DNA from: Oceanobacillus jordanicus
Lineage (GTDB): Bacteria; Bacillota; Bacilli; Bacillales; Amphibacillaceae
Assembly (NCBI RefSeq): GCF_022095695.1
Contig: NZ_JAIFZM010000008.1
Coordinates: 1 to 64,000 of the forward strand
Length of the DNA: 64,000 bases
Direction of reading: 5' to 3'
The position numbers and the translations under genes are program-made. This document shows positions 55,775-64,000 of this stretch, in pieces (within the stretch, counting starts at the first letter, position 1; each line of letters opens with the position of its first letter). The notes beneath the pieces were generated by a model that worked only from the letters and a program-made list of their open reading frames with translations, was not told where the DNA came from and ran no database searches.

Positions 55775-57220
55775 ATGGAGAGTATTGATTCTGTCTTAAA
55801 AGAGAAGTTACTAAAGATGGACGCCACAGCCTTGGCAGAATGGATTAAAAATAGAAAAGTGACAAGTAGTGAAGTGGTATCTATTTATATAGAACAGCAA
55901 AAAAAAGTTAACCCACCGATTAATGCAGTAGTAGAGGATCGCTATGAACTCGCTTTGAAGGAAGCTAAATCGTTTGATGAAAAAAGGCATACACTTAAAC
56001 AGCTGCCGCCATTATATGGTGTTCCGATAACTGTCAAGGAATCTCTTCACGTAGCCGGAATGAAGACAACAAGCGGGTTAGAACATCGTCAGGATTTGAT
56101 TTCCAGAGAAGACGCACCTGCCATTACCAGGTTACAAAACGCAGGCGCAATTATTTTAGGTAAAACAAATACACCTGCACTTTGCTTTAACCAGGAAACC
56201 GATAATCGGCTCTATGGCAGAACGAATAATCCATGGGATCTTACACGAACAGCGGGAGGATCAAGCGGCGGTGAAGGGGCAATTCTTGCTGCAGGAGGAT
56301 CACCAGCAGGGATTGGTTCTGATATTGGCGGATCCATACGTTTTCCAGCTCATTTTAATGGAGTACTTGGCTTTAAACCAGGTATGTATAGAGGCTCTTC
56401 TGCAGGCCATTACCCATCCGCAACTACTCCCTTACAGGAAAGAATGCTGACAATCGGGCCGATGGGTAGATCTGTACGCGACATGGAGTTGTTATATTCC
56501 GTACTATCACCACATTCTACTGCAAATCGTTATTTACAGTTTTTTAAAATTGAAGTACTTCCTGGCACCGTCAATTACCCGCTTTCCGAAAAAACAATTG
56601 AGATGATGGACAATATCGAAAAATTCCTTACGGAGTCTTTCTCCACAAATCGATTTATCCCACCATACTTTGAAGAAAGCTCCCTGCTTTGGCTGGAAAT
56701 GTTGGCGAGTGAAGGCAGTGAGCTTATTGAGAAGTCAGCATACCATAACGATCGCTCCAATCTTGTAAAAGCTTTTCTTAGAGAAAAGATAACAAATCGT
56801 GCATCCGTTGATCCCTATCTAACCATGGGGATTCTTGGTTCAAAGCTTTTCAGGCCATCAAAGAGCAGAGTGAAGGAAATAAAAAAAACCTTGGCTGAAG
56901 GTGATGACTTTCTATCGGAGTACTTGCATAACCGTTTGCTCCTCTTCCCTGTCTATCATACAAGTGCGCTAAAACACGGAAAAGTTTATAAAGAGATATT
57001 CTCTTTACGCAGAACGTTTCTTAACTTTATGCCGTTTATTGCTTATGCCAATGTATGGGGCTTGCCGTCCTTAACCGTTCCAATAGGGAACGATGAGAAT
57101 AATATGCCAATTAGCATACAAGTCATATCAGCAAATGGAAATGAGGATGCGATCTTCCGTCTAGGTAAAATTCTTGAGAAGAAATTCAGAGGATATGTAG
57201 CAGCACAGCCAACTGACTAA
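55775..57220 (+). CDS. Amidase-signature family protein
   Basis: 481 residues. The Ser-cisSer-Lys triad is complete: Lys88 (ITVKES), cis-Ser164 in AGGSSGGEGA, and nucleophile Ser187 in GSDIGGSIRF. The C-terminal half is less like GatA; no gatC or gatB is adjacent, so it is an amide hydrolase of unknown substrate rather than the tRNA amidotransferase. TAAGGAGAA precedes the ATG. Confidence 0.9.
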   Translation: MESIDSVLKEKLLKMDATALAEWIKNRKVTSSEVVSIYIEQQKKVNPPINAVVEDRYELALKEAKSFDEKRHTLKQLPPLYGVPITVKESLHVAGMKTTSGLEHRQDLISREDAPAITRLQNAGAIILGKTNTPALCFNQETDNRLYGRTNNPWDLTRTAGGSSGGEGAILAAGGSPAGIGSDIGGSIRFPAHFNGVLGFKPGMYRGSSAGHYPSATTPLQERMLTIGPMGRSVRDMELLYSVLSPHSTANRYLQFFKIEVLPGTVNYPLSEKTIEMMDNIEKFLTESFSTNRFIPPYFEESSLLWLEMLASEGSELIEKSAYHNDRSNLVKAFLREKITNRASVDPYLTMGILGSKLFRPSKSRVKEIKKTLAEGDDFLSEYLHNRLLLFPVYHTSALKHGKVYKEIFSLRRTFLNFMPFIAYANVWGLPSLTVPIGNDENNMPISIQVISANGNEDAIFRLGKILEKKFRGYVAAQPTD

Positions 57221-57287
57221 CGGTAAGATTTGGAACGGTTCAAAGATCGCTTTCCTTCATAAAGTAGGGTGGAGGAGAGTGGAAAAA

Positions 57288-57542
57288 ATGTCACGTGAGC
57301 CAAAGGGCAAATATAGTGATTTTACTAATGCAAGGGATAGACAAAAAAAGCTTATCCCTGAAGAGTTTCCAGAGGGAGCGTTTGGATCTCCAATAAATGA
57401 ATCCGAACCTGTTTCAGGTAAATCCACCCCATGGGAAGAAGGACAGTACAGGGAAAGTGCGTTTGTGTACCCAGATAAGTCAATGCATAAAGACGTGCCA
57501 CGTCAAGCACCCACTTCCCATCCTACTCAAAAAAAGAAGTAG
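57288..57542 (+). CDS. Small disordered hypothetical protein
   Basis: About 84 residues, rich in Pro, Glu, Ser and Lys, no hydrophobic core; likely unstructured or a binding peptide. GGAGGAGAG precedes both GTG 57279 and ATG 57288; I take the ATG for spacing. Such short Pro-rich cytosolic proteins occur in Bacillaceae, but no function is known. A terminator overlaps its stop. Confidence 0.65.
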   Translation: MSREPKGKYSDFTNARDRQKKLIPEEFPEGAFGSPINESEPVSGKSTPWEEGQYRESAFVYPDKSMHKDVPRQAPTSHPTQKKK

Positions 57543-57564
57543 CAAAATTGCTACTTCTTTTTTT
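57534..57564 (+). terminator. Terminator of the 57288 gene
   Basis: AAGAAGTAGCAA-TTGCTACTTCTT perfect stem, T run. Confidence 0.85.
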
Positions 57565-57672
57565 ACACATTAAGAAAGTAAATGTCAACGTAGTTAAAAT
57601 TTCGGATTCCCAACTATAAGAAAAACGTACATTCGCTGGAATACGAGCGAATGTATTTTTTTCTTATATGTT
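57560..57672 (+). repeat. Hairpin repeat 2, copy C
   Basis: Begins after the T tract with TTACACATTAAGAAAG. A 22-bp near-perfect stem (about 57615-57636 with 57645-57666) includes ACATTCGCT / AGCGAATGT. It can also terminate yutD on the other strand. Confidence 0.85.
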
Positions 57673-57970
57673 ATTCCTCCGTCTTTTTCGGCTTCGCACC
57701 TTTTATCTTTTGAAGCACAAAATAAGCGCAACCAAAATTACAGTACTCGTAAAGATAGTCGTCAAGCGCACCAATTTTAGCGTCCAATGAGGCTTTGTGA
57801 TTCTGATCGCTATAAAATCCTTTTAGCCGCAATTGATCATAGCCCCAATCACCGACAATGTAGTCATATTTCGAAAGGATATCAGAATGACGTTCATTTA
57901 GTGCTTTTTCATCAAAACCCTCTTTAACATTTTCAATCAACTCATACTGTTTCCCATTTATTTCAATCAT
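57671..57970 (-). CDS. yutD: YutD-like protein (DUF1027)
   Basis: About 99 residues. The sequence KYDYIVGDWGYDQLRLKGF and YLYEYCNFGCAYFVL are the conserved core of YutD. ATG 57970 follows GGAGGGAAAGCG; the longer frame to 58114 is not supported. Two cysteines in the C-terminal part may bind a metal or form a bond. Function unknown. Divergent from yutC. Confidence 0.9.
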   Translation of the reverse strand: MIEINGKQYELIENVKEGFDEKALNERHSDILSKYDYIVGDWGYDQLRLKGFYSDQNHKASLDAKIGALDDYLYEYCNFGCAYFVLQKIKGAKPKKTEE

Positions 57971-58099
57971 CGCTTTCCCTCCACATATTGTAATAAGTTT
58001 ATCACATTCACCCATATGGAAACCAGAAATAATTTCATGCATGAATTTCGTAGAGAATTGCAAACTAAAAGAGAAACAAAACTGAAAAGGAGCAATCAC

Positions 58100-58687
58100 A
58101 TGAAAATAAACCATTTTGTAATTGGCGCTCTCACTTTGTTTAGCCTAAGCGCATGTGGAAATAATGAAAACGCCATGGATGAACGCGATGATATTGTTGA
58201 CGAGCTTGATCCTTCTGCTGAACAGCAATCAGCTGAAGATGAAGAACTAAATGACAGACTTGGCTACGTACATTATACAAAAGACCAGGTAAACAATGAT
58301 GATGAAATGGAGCATGGCGTTTCCATCGATCGTACACAAGTCGCAAATGTTATTACGCGTATTGCCTTACGCGGTGAAGGTCTAGAGCAAGTTGCAACGC
58401 TTGTCACAGATGAAGAAGTACTCATTGCTTATGAAAAGTCTGATGACGTAGACGAGAAAGAAGCCGCAAATATTGCAAGAAAGACAGCACAATCCGTTAT
58501 ACCTCAATATTATGAAATATATGTCTCTGATAATGAAAGCTTAATCAACGACATACAAAGCTTGCATAATTCCAGCACCACTGACGGCAGTTATGAGAAC
58601 ACCATTGATCAGATTATAAAAGAGATGGAAAAATCACCACAGGGTAAAGAAGATAACCTAAAAGAAGAAATGAAAAATCAAGAATAA
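58100..58687 (+). CDS. yutC: YhcN/YlaJ-type sporulation lipoprotein (YutC)
   Basis: About 195 residues. Lipobox LSAC puts the lipidated Cys near residue 19. The core (TQVANVITRIALRGEGLEQVATLVTDEEVLIAYE) is the YhcN/YlaJ fold, found in lipoproteins of the forespore and germinating spore. ATG 58100 follows AAAAGGAG. The acidic tail is Lys/Glu rich. Synteny with lytH supports a spore role. Confidence 0.88.
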   Translation: MKINHFVIGALTLFSLSACGNNENAMDERDDIVDELDPSAEQQSAEDEELNDRLGYVHYTKDQVNNDDEMEHGVSIDRTQVANVITRIALRGEGLEQVATLVTDEEVLIAYEKSDDVDEKEAANIARKTAQSVIPQYYEIYVSDNESLINDIQSLHNSSTTDGSYENTIDQIIKEMEKSPQGKEDNLKEEMKNQE

Positions 58688-58700
58688 ATGCAATATATGG

Positions 58701-58737
58701 AAGGGTCCTCTGTAAATGCCAAGAGGATCCTTTTGTT
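58701..58737 (+). terminator. yutC terminator
   Basis: AAGGGTCCTCT-loop-AGAGGATCCTTTTG stem. Confidence 0.75.
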
Positions 58738-58801
58738 ATATGAATAGAATTCCTCTTCCTAACTAAAAATAACTCTATTCTAAGTAAAAGGGTGAACAAC
58801 A

Positions 58802-59761
58802 TTGTACTATCGATACCTCTATACAGGTTTCCTTCTTATATTCCTTATATTGTTTACTGGCAGTACAGTTCATGCCGAAGCAGATAAAGATATATACAAA
58901 GAGCGGATGGCCTTATTTAAGAAAACCGAAGCACTCACACAAATACCATGGCACTTTTTTGCGGCAATGGATAATTTCGAACGCAACATTAAAAAAGAAG
59001 ATGAAGGAAAAGTTATTTCAATTGAGGTACCAGCTGAATTATGGTACGGATTAGGAAACAGTTCTATGATTCAAGATGAAAACCTTATTACCTTCTTTAA
59101 CGGTAAAGGTAAAGATGGGGACGGGGACAAACTCGCGGACCCTGACAACCCGGAAGATATTCTTCATACCATTGCTAACTACATGTTAGAATACGGTCAG
59201 ACAGATGAGGATATTAAAATTGCGTTATGGAATTATTATAAACGTGATTTGTCAGTCCAGACGATAATGAACACAGCCAAGGTTTTTAAGACTTACCAAG
59301 AGATTAATCTAACAGATAGAGACTTCCCAGTATCTACTGATTACAATTACAGCTACCGTAGCACGTGGGGAGATAGGCGTGGATTTGGTGGGTTACGTAT
59401 CCATGAAGGAACTGATATCTTTGCCGGGTATGGGACACCTGTCAAATCAACCACATATGGTGTTATTGAGCTGATGGGTTGGAACTTATACGGTGGGTGG
59501 CGTATAGGTATACGAGACATTTACAATATATACCATTATTATGGCCATATGAGTGGATATCAAGATGACATTCAAGTTGGACAAGTAGTAAAGCCTGGAG
59601 ATGTGCTTGGTAGTGTTGGTTCTACAGGGTATGGGCCCCCAGGTACTTCTGGTAAGTTTCCTCCACATTTGCACTATGGCATGTATAAGGACAACGGATA
59701 CAGTGAATGGTCTTTTGATCCCTATCCTTTTTTGAAGAAATGGGAAAGAATGGTTAAATAA
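58802..59761 (+). CDS. lytH: M23 peptidoglycan endopeptidase LytH
   Basis: 319 residues: signal peptide to about residue 25, a helical middle part, and an M23 domain. Zinc ligands are His201 and Asp205 (HEGTD) and His291 in HLHYG, with His289 beside it. LytH cleaves L-Ala-D-Glu in the spore cortex peptidoglycan. The gene begins at TTG 58802 behind AAAGGGTG. It lies between yutC and yunB, both sporulation-linked. Confidence 0.93.
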   Translation: MYYRYLYTGFLLIFLILFTGSTVHAEADKDIYKERMALFKKTEALTQIPWHFFAAMDNFERNIKKEDEGKVISIEVPAELWYGLGNSSMIQDENLITFFNGKGKDGDGDKLADPDNPEDILHTIANYMLEYGQTDEDIKIALWNYYKRDLSVQTIMNTAKVFKTYQEINLTDRDFPVSTDYNYSYRSTWGDRRGFGGLRIHEGTDIFAGYGTPVKSTTYGVIELMGWNLYGGWRIGIRDIYNIYHYYGHMSGYQDDIQVGQVVKPGDVLGSVGSTGYGPPGTSGKFPPHLHYGMYKDNGYSEWSFDPYPFLKKWERMVK

Positions 59762-59793
59762 TACTGAAAAGAAGAAATGACGATAAGGCTATT

Positions 59794-59827
59794 AAAAAGA
59801 GAGCCATTTACATAAATGGCTCTCTTC
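59794..59827. terminator. Bidirectional terminator (lytH / metS)
   Basis: AAGAGAGCCATTTA with its complement; A and T runs. Confidence 0.85.
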
Positions 59828-59832
59828 GTTAT

Positions 59833-59931
59833 TTATTTTGATTTTTTTACAGCATATGTGATACTTGCTGCCAATCCACCCCATATGACAATCATACCAA
59901 AGATCATAACAAAGATAGCACCTGCAGTCAT
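59833..59931 (-). CDS. metS: MetS-family small subunit of NSS transporter
   Basis: 32 residues: MTAGAIFVMIFGMIVIWGG then LAASITYAVKKSK, one membrane helix and a basic tail, as in the MetS small subunit of the Corynebacterium MetPS importer for methionine and alanine. The start ATG lies 1 nt after the stop of the transporter, behind GGAGG at the end of that gene. It is missed by length-based gene calls. Confidence 0.9.
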   Translation of the reverse strand: MTAGAIFVMIFGMIVIWGGLAASITYAVKKSK

Positions 59932-59932
59932 A

Positions 59933-61465
59933 TTATTTTGCCTCCTTAGCTTTAGCTTCCGCTTCAGCACGGTTATTGCCTTTCCACTTTGTAAGAGAAA
60001 GGATAATCCCTATTACTAACGCACCTGCTGCAACTGACCAGCCTGCATATATAATAAATGCATCAGTGTAATTCCCATAGTTTCCTGACTCTGTTTCAAA
60101 TTGTTTAAGTAAGTTTTGTGTAAACAACTGATACATCTGATAACCTAAAACAATCGGTGTAATGACTGCAAGACAAATCGTCCACCAAGAGCCTAGTCGA
60201 ATATCGGAAATTTCGTTAGCATGGTCTTTCAGTTCTTTAACCTGTCTTAAAATCCATGCAACGACTACTACTTCAACGAGACCAAGTAAAGCAACACCAA
60301 ATTGGTTAATAAAATAATCTGCCGCATCTAGGAAGTTAAGTCCACCTTGAGTAGAGAATAAAATAGAAATTAAAGCTGCTAATCCTCCCCCAAATAACAC
60401 TGCCTTCGCTCTGGAAATTTTGAATTTATCAACAAGACCCGCAACATAAGTTTCCGTTATGGACATTAAGGAAGTTAATCCAGCAAGTACGAGTGATGCA
60501 AAGAATAGAAACCCGAAAAGTCCGTTTAAACCAGGAAATTCATTTATAATTGCCGGGAATACAACGAATGCTAAACCTACGCCGCCAGCAACAACCTCAT
60601 CCACACCTACTCCAGATTGAGCAGCCATAAATCCTAATACAGAGAAAACCCCAATCCCTGCTAGTAACTCAAAGCTTGAATTCCCGAAACCAACGATGAA
60701 CGCATTATTCGTTAAATCGGATTTTTTCGGCAAATAACTTGAATACGTGATCATGATTGCAAACGCAATGGATAGACTGAAGAAAATCTGTCCGTATGCT
60801 GCAACCCAAACGTCGGGTGACAAAATCGTACTAAAATCTGGGGCAAAGAACGCCTGTAATCCATCAATGGCTCCAGGAAGGGTTACTGCACGGATAACAA
60901 TAATAAGGAAAATAATGACCAATGCAGGAATAAAGATCCTGTTCGCAATTTCAATACCCTTCTTAACGCCTTTAAATAAGATTCCTAATACTAACACCCA
61001 TACAATAACAAGTGGGATAAATACGCCTGGAACAATTCCGCCTATTTCACCAGGTGCAGCTAATTTTAAATAATCATTGAACAAAAAGCTTTCCGTATCT
61101 GATCCCCAATTCTGGTTAAAAGCAAACACAGAATACGACATAGCCCATGCCACAATGACAGCATAGTAGGTGGAAATAACAAATGCTACAAGTACTGCCC
61201 ACCAACCGATGAATTCCGACTTTTTATTCATTCGCTTAAATGTTAACGGTGCTGAGCCACGATGCTTGTGACCCATTGTAAATTCCATAATCAAAATCGG
61301 TATTCCTGCTGTTAGTAGTGCAAATAAGTATGGGATAAAAAATGCCCCACCACCGTTTTCATAGGCAACAGTTGGAAAACGCCAGATGTTCCCAAGCCCG
61401 ATAGCAGAACCGACAGCTGCTAGAATAAAGCCAGCCCGTGTCCCCCAGTTAGAACGTGATTCCAT
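59933..61465 (-). CDS. NSS-family sodium-dependent amino-acid transporter (MetP-like)
   Basis: 510 residues, about 12 membrane helices. The N-terminus has SRAGFILAAVGSAIGLGNIWRFP-type sodium-site sequence (NWGTRAGF.., GLGNIWRFP) of the neurotransmitter:sodium symporters. With the MetS-like subunit directly downstream the likely substrates are methionine, alanine or related amino acids. GGGGAGG precedes the ATG. Monocistronic with metS. Confidence 0.92.
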   Translation of the reverse strand: MESRSNWGTRAGFILAAVGSAIGLGNIWRFPTVAYENGGGAFFIPYLFALLTAGIPILIMEFTMGHKHRGSAPLTFKRMNKKSEFIGWWAVLVAFVISTYYAVIVAWAMSYSVFAFNQNWGSDTESFLFNDYLKLAAPGEIGGIVPGVFIPLVIVWVLVLGILFKGVKKGIEIANRIFIPALVIIFLIIVIRAVTLPGAIDGLQAFFAPDFSTILSPDVWVAAYGQIFFSLSIAFAIMITYSSYLPKKSDLTNNAFIVGFGNSSFELLAGIGVFSVLGFMAAQSGVGVDEVVAGGVGLAFVVFPAIINEFPGLNGLFGFLFFASLVLAGLTSLMSITETYVAGLVDKFKISRAKAVLFGGGLAALISILFSTQGGLNFLDAADYFINQFGVALLGLVEVVVVAWILRQVKELKDHANEISDIRLGSWWTICLAVITPIVLGYQMYQLFTQNLLKQFETESGNYGNYTDAFIIYAGWSVAAGALVIGIILSLTKWKGNNRAEAEAKAKEAK

Positions 61466-61771
61466 AATAAGACCTCCCCTTTTTTATTCCTTTCTTCGTA
61501 ATTGTATGTCCTACATAAGAAAGGAATGTTTAAAATCTTTGTTTTTTTCTGATATTTATGTTTGTATTATAAAGGTACAAACTACCTATGTCAAAGGAAT
61601 TTTTATCCTATTCCATTTTTATCCCTAAGAATGTTCCTATGTTCCCAAAAAATAAAAAATGAACGACCTTCCGATACATTCTAGAATCGAAAAGTCGTTC
61701 AGCTTCAATATATTATTAAGGAAACATTTTATAAAGAATTTCTTCGTTTTAGAAAACTGCTCGAATTCCCA
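61466..61771. other. Intergenic region upstream of the NSS gene
   Basis: 306 bp holding the terminator of the next gene (61648-61701) and presumably the NSS promoter, not placed. No other feature is seen. Confidence 0.5.
61648..61701 (-). terminator. Terminator of the LysW-like gene
   Basis: GAACGAC-...-GTCGTTC stem around 61660-61701, followed on the minus strand by ATTTTTTATTTTTT. Confidence 0.75.
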
Positions 61772-63331
61772 TTACTCTTTCTGAGTAGCTGTTTTGGATA
61801 GGAAACTCAAGAAGATACTAATTAAGATTATAATCAAGAGTGTGATCAACAGTGGAAGCCATACTTGATTCATTAACCCAATTAGTAAATATCCAATACT
61901 AGCAGCAACGGCTACAATGATAGCATATGGAAGCTGTGTTAGAACATGATCAATATGGTTGCTTCCCGCCCCTGTAGACGAAAGAATAGTTGTATCAGAA
62001 ATTGGTGTACAATGGTCACCGAAGACTGAACCGGCAAGCACTGCTGCCAGAGATGGTAACAACATTGTTGTATCTGTTACTGCCGCTACCTCCGCTGCAA
62101 TTGGTAGCATGATGCCAAATGTTCCCCATGAAGTCCCAGTTGCCAGTGCCATAAATCCGGAGATCAGGAAGAATAATAGCGGCAGCATCGACGAACTTAT
62201 AGAAGCGTCATTTACTAATTGAGCCAAGTACTGACCTGTCTCCAACGTTCCAATTATGGAACCGATCATCCAAGCTAAAACAAGAATATAGATAGCAGGA
62301 AGCATGGTTTTCAAGCCTTCCACGATTACTTTAACTAAATTTTCTCTTGGTTTACTTTGCTGAAGATGGAACAAAAGAGCAGTAAGCACAGCAGCAACCC
62401 CACCAACAAATAACGATAAGTTAACATTAGTATTAGAGAAAATGGTTAAGATGGTCACATTAGAACCTGATGCAGCTGCCCCTGTAAAGATCATTGCTAA
62501 AACGGTTGCGAGAATTAATACAATGATAGGAACCAACAGATGATAAATTCTCCCGTTAGTATGTGCGGAAATTTTGTTTCCAAGATCGCCTGGTACGTTT
62601 TTCTGTTCAGGGTCAACTAACTCCCCTGTTTCCATTGCACGCTTTTCATGGGTACGCATTGGTCCAATATCCAGCTTGAAATATGCCACAATGAATACGA
62701 GCAATACAGCTCCCAAAGCGTATAGGTTTAATGGGATCATTTGTATAAAAGCCTCTAATGGACGAATATCGGTAATCTCATTTGCTGCTAACAATCCACC
62801 AATTATTCCAATTATATAAGCACCCCAGCTTGATATTGGGGAAATTACGGTAACCGGAGCTGAAGTAGAGTCAATTAGATATGCAAGCTTCGCCCTAGAT
62901 ACTTTATGTCGATCAGTTAATGGTCTTGCTATTTGTCCCACTGCAAGACTGTTAAAATAATCATCAATAAAAATAATCAATCCGAGTACACCTGTCATGG
63001 CTTGTGATCCAGTACGTGTTTTAATTCGATGGATCATCCATTGCCCAAATGCTCTACTGCCTCCCGATGCTTGCAGAAAAGCAGTCATAATACCAAGCAA
63101 TAATAGGAAACCTAGTAATAGAAGATTCCCAGTATTTGGCGCCCCATCTGCAAAAAATATGTTGCTAAAACTTGTGCCAATCTCTTTTAAGGAATCGAGA
63201 ATAGAAAAATGATGAATAAACAATGCCCCTACTATAATTCCTACTCCAAGTGATACATAAATATTTCGTGTTAGCAATACAAGAAGAAGCATAAGTATTG
63301 CCGGTATGAGTGAAAATATCGTCCCTTCCAT
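61772..63331 (-). CDS. NhaC-superfamily transporter, probable lysine transporter (LysW-like)
   Basis: About 519 residues, 11-12 membrane helices; conserved SSWGAYIIG, SGFMALATGTSWGTFG and GDHCTPISDTTILSSTGAGSNHIDH of the NhaC family. Despite the usual Na+/H+ antiporter label, a lysine riboswitch precedes it on the same strand, and NhaC-type carriers with LYS elements have been predicted as lysine transporters (LysW). ATG 63331 follows GGAGGTAA; the frame to 63406 is not needed. Confidence 0.87.
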   Translation of the reverse strand: MEGTIFSLIPAILMLLLVLLTRNIYVSLGVGIIVGALFIHHFSILDSLKEIGTSFSNIFFADGAPNTGNLLLLGFLLLLGIMTAFLQASGGSRAFGQWMIHRIKTRTGSQAMTGVLGLIIFIDDYFNSLAVGQIARPLTDRHKVSRAKLAYLIDSTSAPVTVISPISSWGAYIIGIIGGLLAANEITDIRPLEAFIQMIPLNLYALGAVLLVFIVAYFKLDIGPMRTHEKRAMETGELVDPEQKNVPGDLGNKISAHTNGRIYHLLVPIIVLILATVLAMIFTGAAASGSNVTILTIFSNTNVNLSLFVGGVAAVLTALLFHLQQSKPRENLVKVIVEGLKTMLPAIYILVLAWMIGSIIGTLETGQYLAQLVNDASISSSMLPLLFFLISGFMALATGTSWGTFGIMLPIAAEVAAVTDTTMLLPSLAAVLAGSVFGDHCTPISDTTILSSTGAGSNHIDHVLTQLPYAIIVAVAASIGYLLIGLMNQVWLPLLITLLIIILISIFLSFLSKTATQKE

Positions 63332-63435
63332 GCTGTTACCTCCGTTATTTTTTTGGTCGGTAGTAAAGGGAAATGTATGAATACCGCGATTGTCAAGTTC
63401 TGCCACTGGAATTAATTACCAGTTTATAAAAAGGC

Positions 63436-63685
63436 ACAAAAAAGCAATGACAGAAAATAACCTATCATTGCTTTACAACATACGTTATCCTCCATTTCGA
63501 TCAATAGTGCTCCATGCACACCAATGCATGACAGTATATCCCCTTTTCAAAGATATACCAGCTATAAATAAGTTTGACCCTTATTATGCTTCGGCAAACA
63601 ACCCTTTCACCAGCTTTCATCGTTGTCATTCTCCAGCTGATTACTAATATTGTCCGCTCCTCTACCTCACCGATCTGATAAGATT
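63436..63685 (-). promoter_or_regulatory. Lysine riboswitch (L-box) with terminator
   Basis: On the minus strand: GAGGTAGAGGAGCGG, TATTAGTAATCA, GATGAAAGCTGGTGAAAGG, TGCCGAAGC, AGCTGGTATA, CTGTCATGCATT, TGGAGCACTATTGATCG. These are the five-arm L-box blocks in order. A terminator (AAAGCAATGA...TCATTGCTTTTTTG, 63474-63437) lies before the gene. Confidence 0.93.
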
Positions 63686-63723
63686 TACTTATTAAATTTT
63701 CCTTATCTAATATTACCAGTCTC

Positions 63724-64000
63724 TTAGTCGTTATTCAAGTCATTTCGTGGAATGGAAATATTTGGACCATCCCCACTACTATCCCCACCACCGCGATTAT
63801 AAAACTCTGGCACATCTCCCATAATAACTTTTGAATCAACATAAACCTTTGTGCTAATTGTGGTCGTTTCAGTTGTGAATGGAACTACTATTTGTACATT
63901 AACAGAAACAGGGATATAAATTTCGATTAACGCACCATTTAGTCCAATTTCTCTTTCTTCATATTTAACGTCTGACTGAATGCTGCCGACAATTTCAAAG
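63724..64000 (-). CDS. yunB: Sporulation protein YunB (3' part, runs off the window)
   Basis: The last 91 codons before TAA (63726-63724); the 5' end lies beyond position 64000. The frame reads EIYIPVSVNVQIVVPF and PEFYNRGGG, matching the C-terminus of YunB, a protein of sporulating Bacilli that also follows lytH in B. subtilis. Here two transporter genes separate it from lytH. The tail is Gly/Ser rich. Confidence 0.88.
   Translation of the reverse strand, partial: FEIVGSIQSDVKYEEREIGLNGALIEIYIPVSVNVQIVVPFTTETTTISTKVYVDSKVIMGDVPEFYNRGGGDSSGDGPNISIPRNDLNND

Noticed and set aside
55775-57220. GatA subunit of the tRNA amidotransferase
   Set aside because: No gatC or gatB nearby, and the C-terminal half diverges from GatA; only a general amidase call is supported.
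63390-63647. 85-codon frame on the plus strand
   Set aside because: It crosses the lysine riboswitch and its terminator; the conserved RNA explains the sequence.
1-64000. CRISPR arrays, insertion sequences, prophage genes or a defence island
   Set aside because: No direct-repeat/spacer pattern, transposase, integrase or phage structural gene was seen; gene order is that of a conserved Bacillaceae chromosome.

Overview
The window reads as chromosomal DNA of a low-GC, spore-forming Bacillaceae bacterium, most like Oceanobacillus or a close relative such as Virgibacillus or Lentibacillus. The genus is inferred from protein similarity I recognise and from gene order, not from a search. Much of the order matches Bacillus subtilis: leuS-ytqB-ytpB-ytoA-metK-pckA-ytlACD-ytkD-men, then yugO-yugN-yugI-yuzA-pgi-patB-kapB, then yuiD-yuiC-yuiB-yumB-yumC-yutM-dapF-yutI-yutH-yutG-yutF-yutE-yutD-yutC-lytH-yunB. 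I see no insertion sequence, prophage, CRISPR array or defence island.

Layout. 1-300: minus-strand leader of an rRNA operon lying outside the left edge (tandem promoters, boxA). 300-8300: rhodanese, a secreted protein, leuS with a T-box, a tRNA-modifying methyltransferase, a terpene synthase, a gamma-carbonic-anhydrase-like protein, and metK with a SAM riboswitch. 8400-15600: pckA, a three-gene ABC importer, a NUDIX hydrolase, two unknown small genes, and a siderophore ABC ATPase. The ATPase diverges from a ferredoxin-NADP reductase across a Fur box. 17000-25600: menaquinone genes menF-D-H-B-E (minus) and menA-menI-yteA (plus), with no menC in the window. 25600-31200: ribU under an FMN riboswitch, and a 1461-residue secreted subtilase. 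31700-44600: an aminopeptidase, a K+ channel, pgi, patB, a SodC-like lipoprotein, kapB, an orphan ptsH, deoD, bioY under a BirA operator, and yuiD carrying an early stop codon. 44700-58700: NDH-2, a second ferredoxin-NADP reductase, Fe-S carriers, dapF and a run of yut genes. 58800-64000: lytH, an NSS transporter with a 32-residue MetS-type partner, an NhaC-family transporter under a lysine riboswitch, and the 3' part of yunB.

How the genes connect. Several genes are tied to metabolite-sensing leaders: leucine tRNA to leuS, SAM to metK, FMN to ribU, biotin/BirA to bioY, lysine to the NhaC-family carrier, and iron/Fur to yusV and the reductase. The men block supplies menaquinone to the respiratory chain that NDH-2 feeds. 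YutM and YutI are Fe-S assembly carriers. YtlACD, RibU, BioY, MetP/MetS and the LysW-like carrier are nutrient importers.

The least explained features are non-coding. One is a two-copy, MITE-like repeat with 11-bp inverted ends. Another is a four-copy hairpin repeat in which every copy sits directly behind an intrinsic terminator, and whose stems vary in sequence but still pair. The third is a structured intergenic element at 51038-51187. Coding oddities are the yuiD stop codon, a SodC lacking one copper ligand, and a men cluster with menI but no menC.
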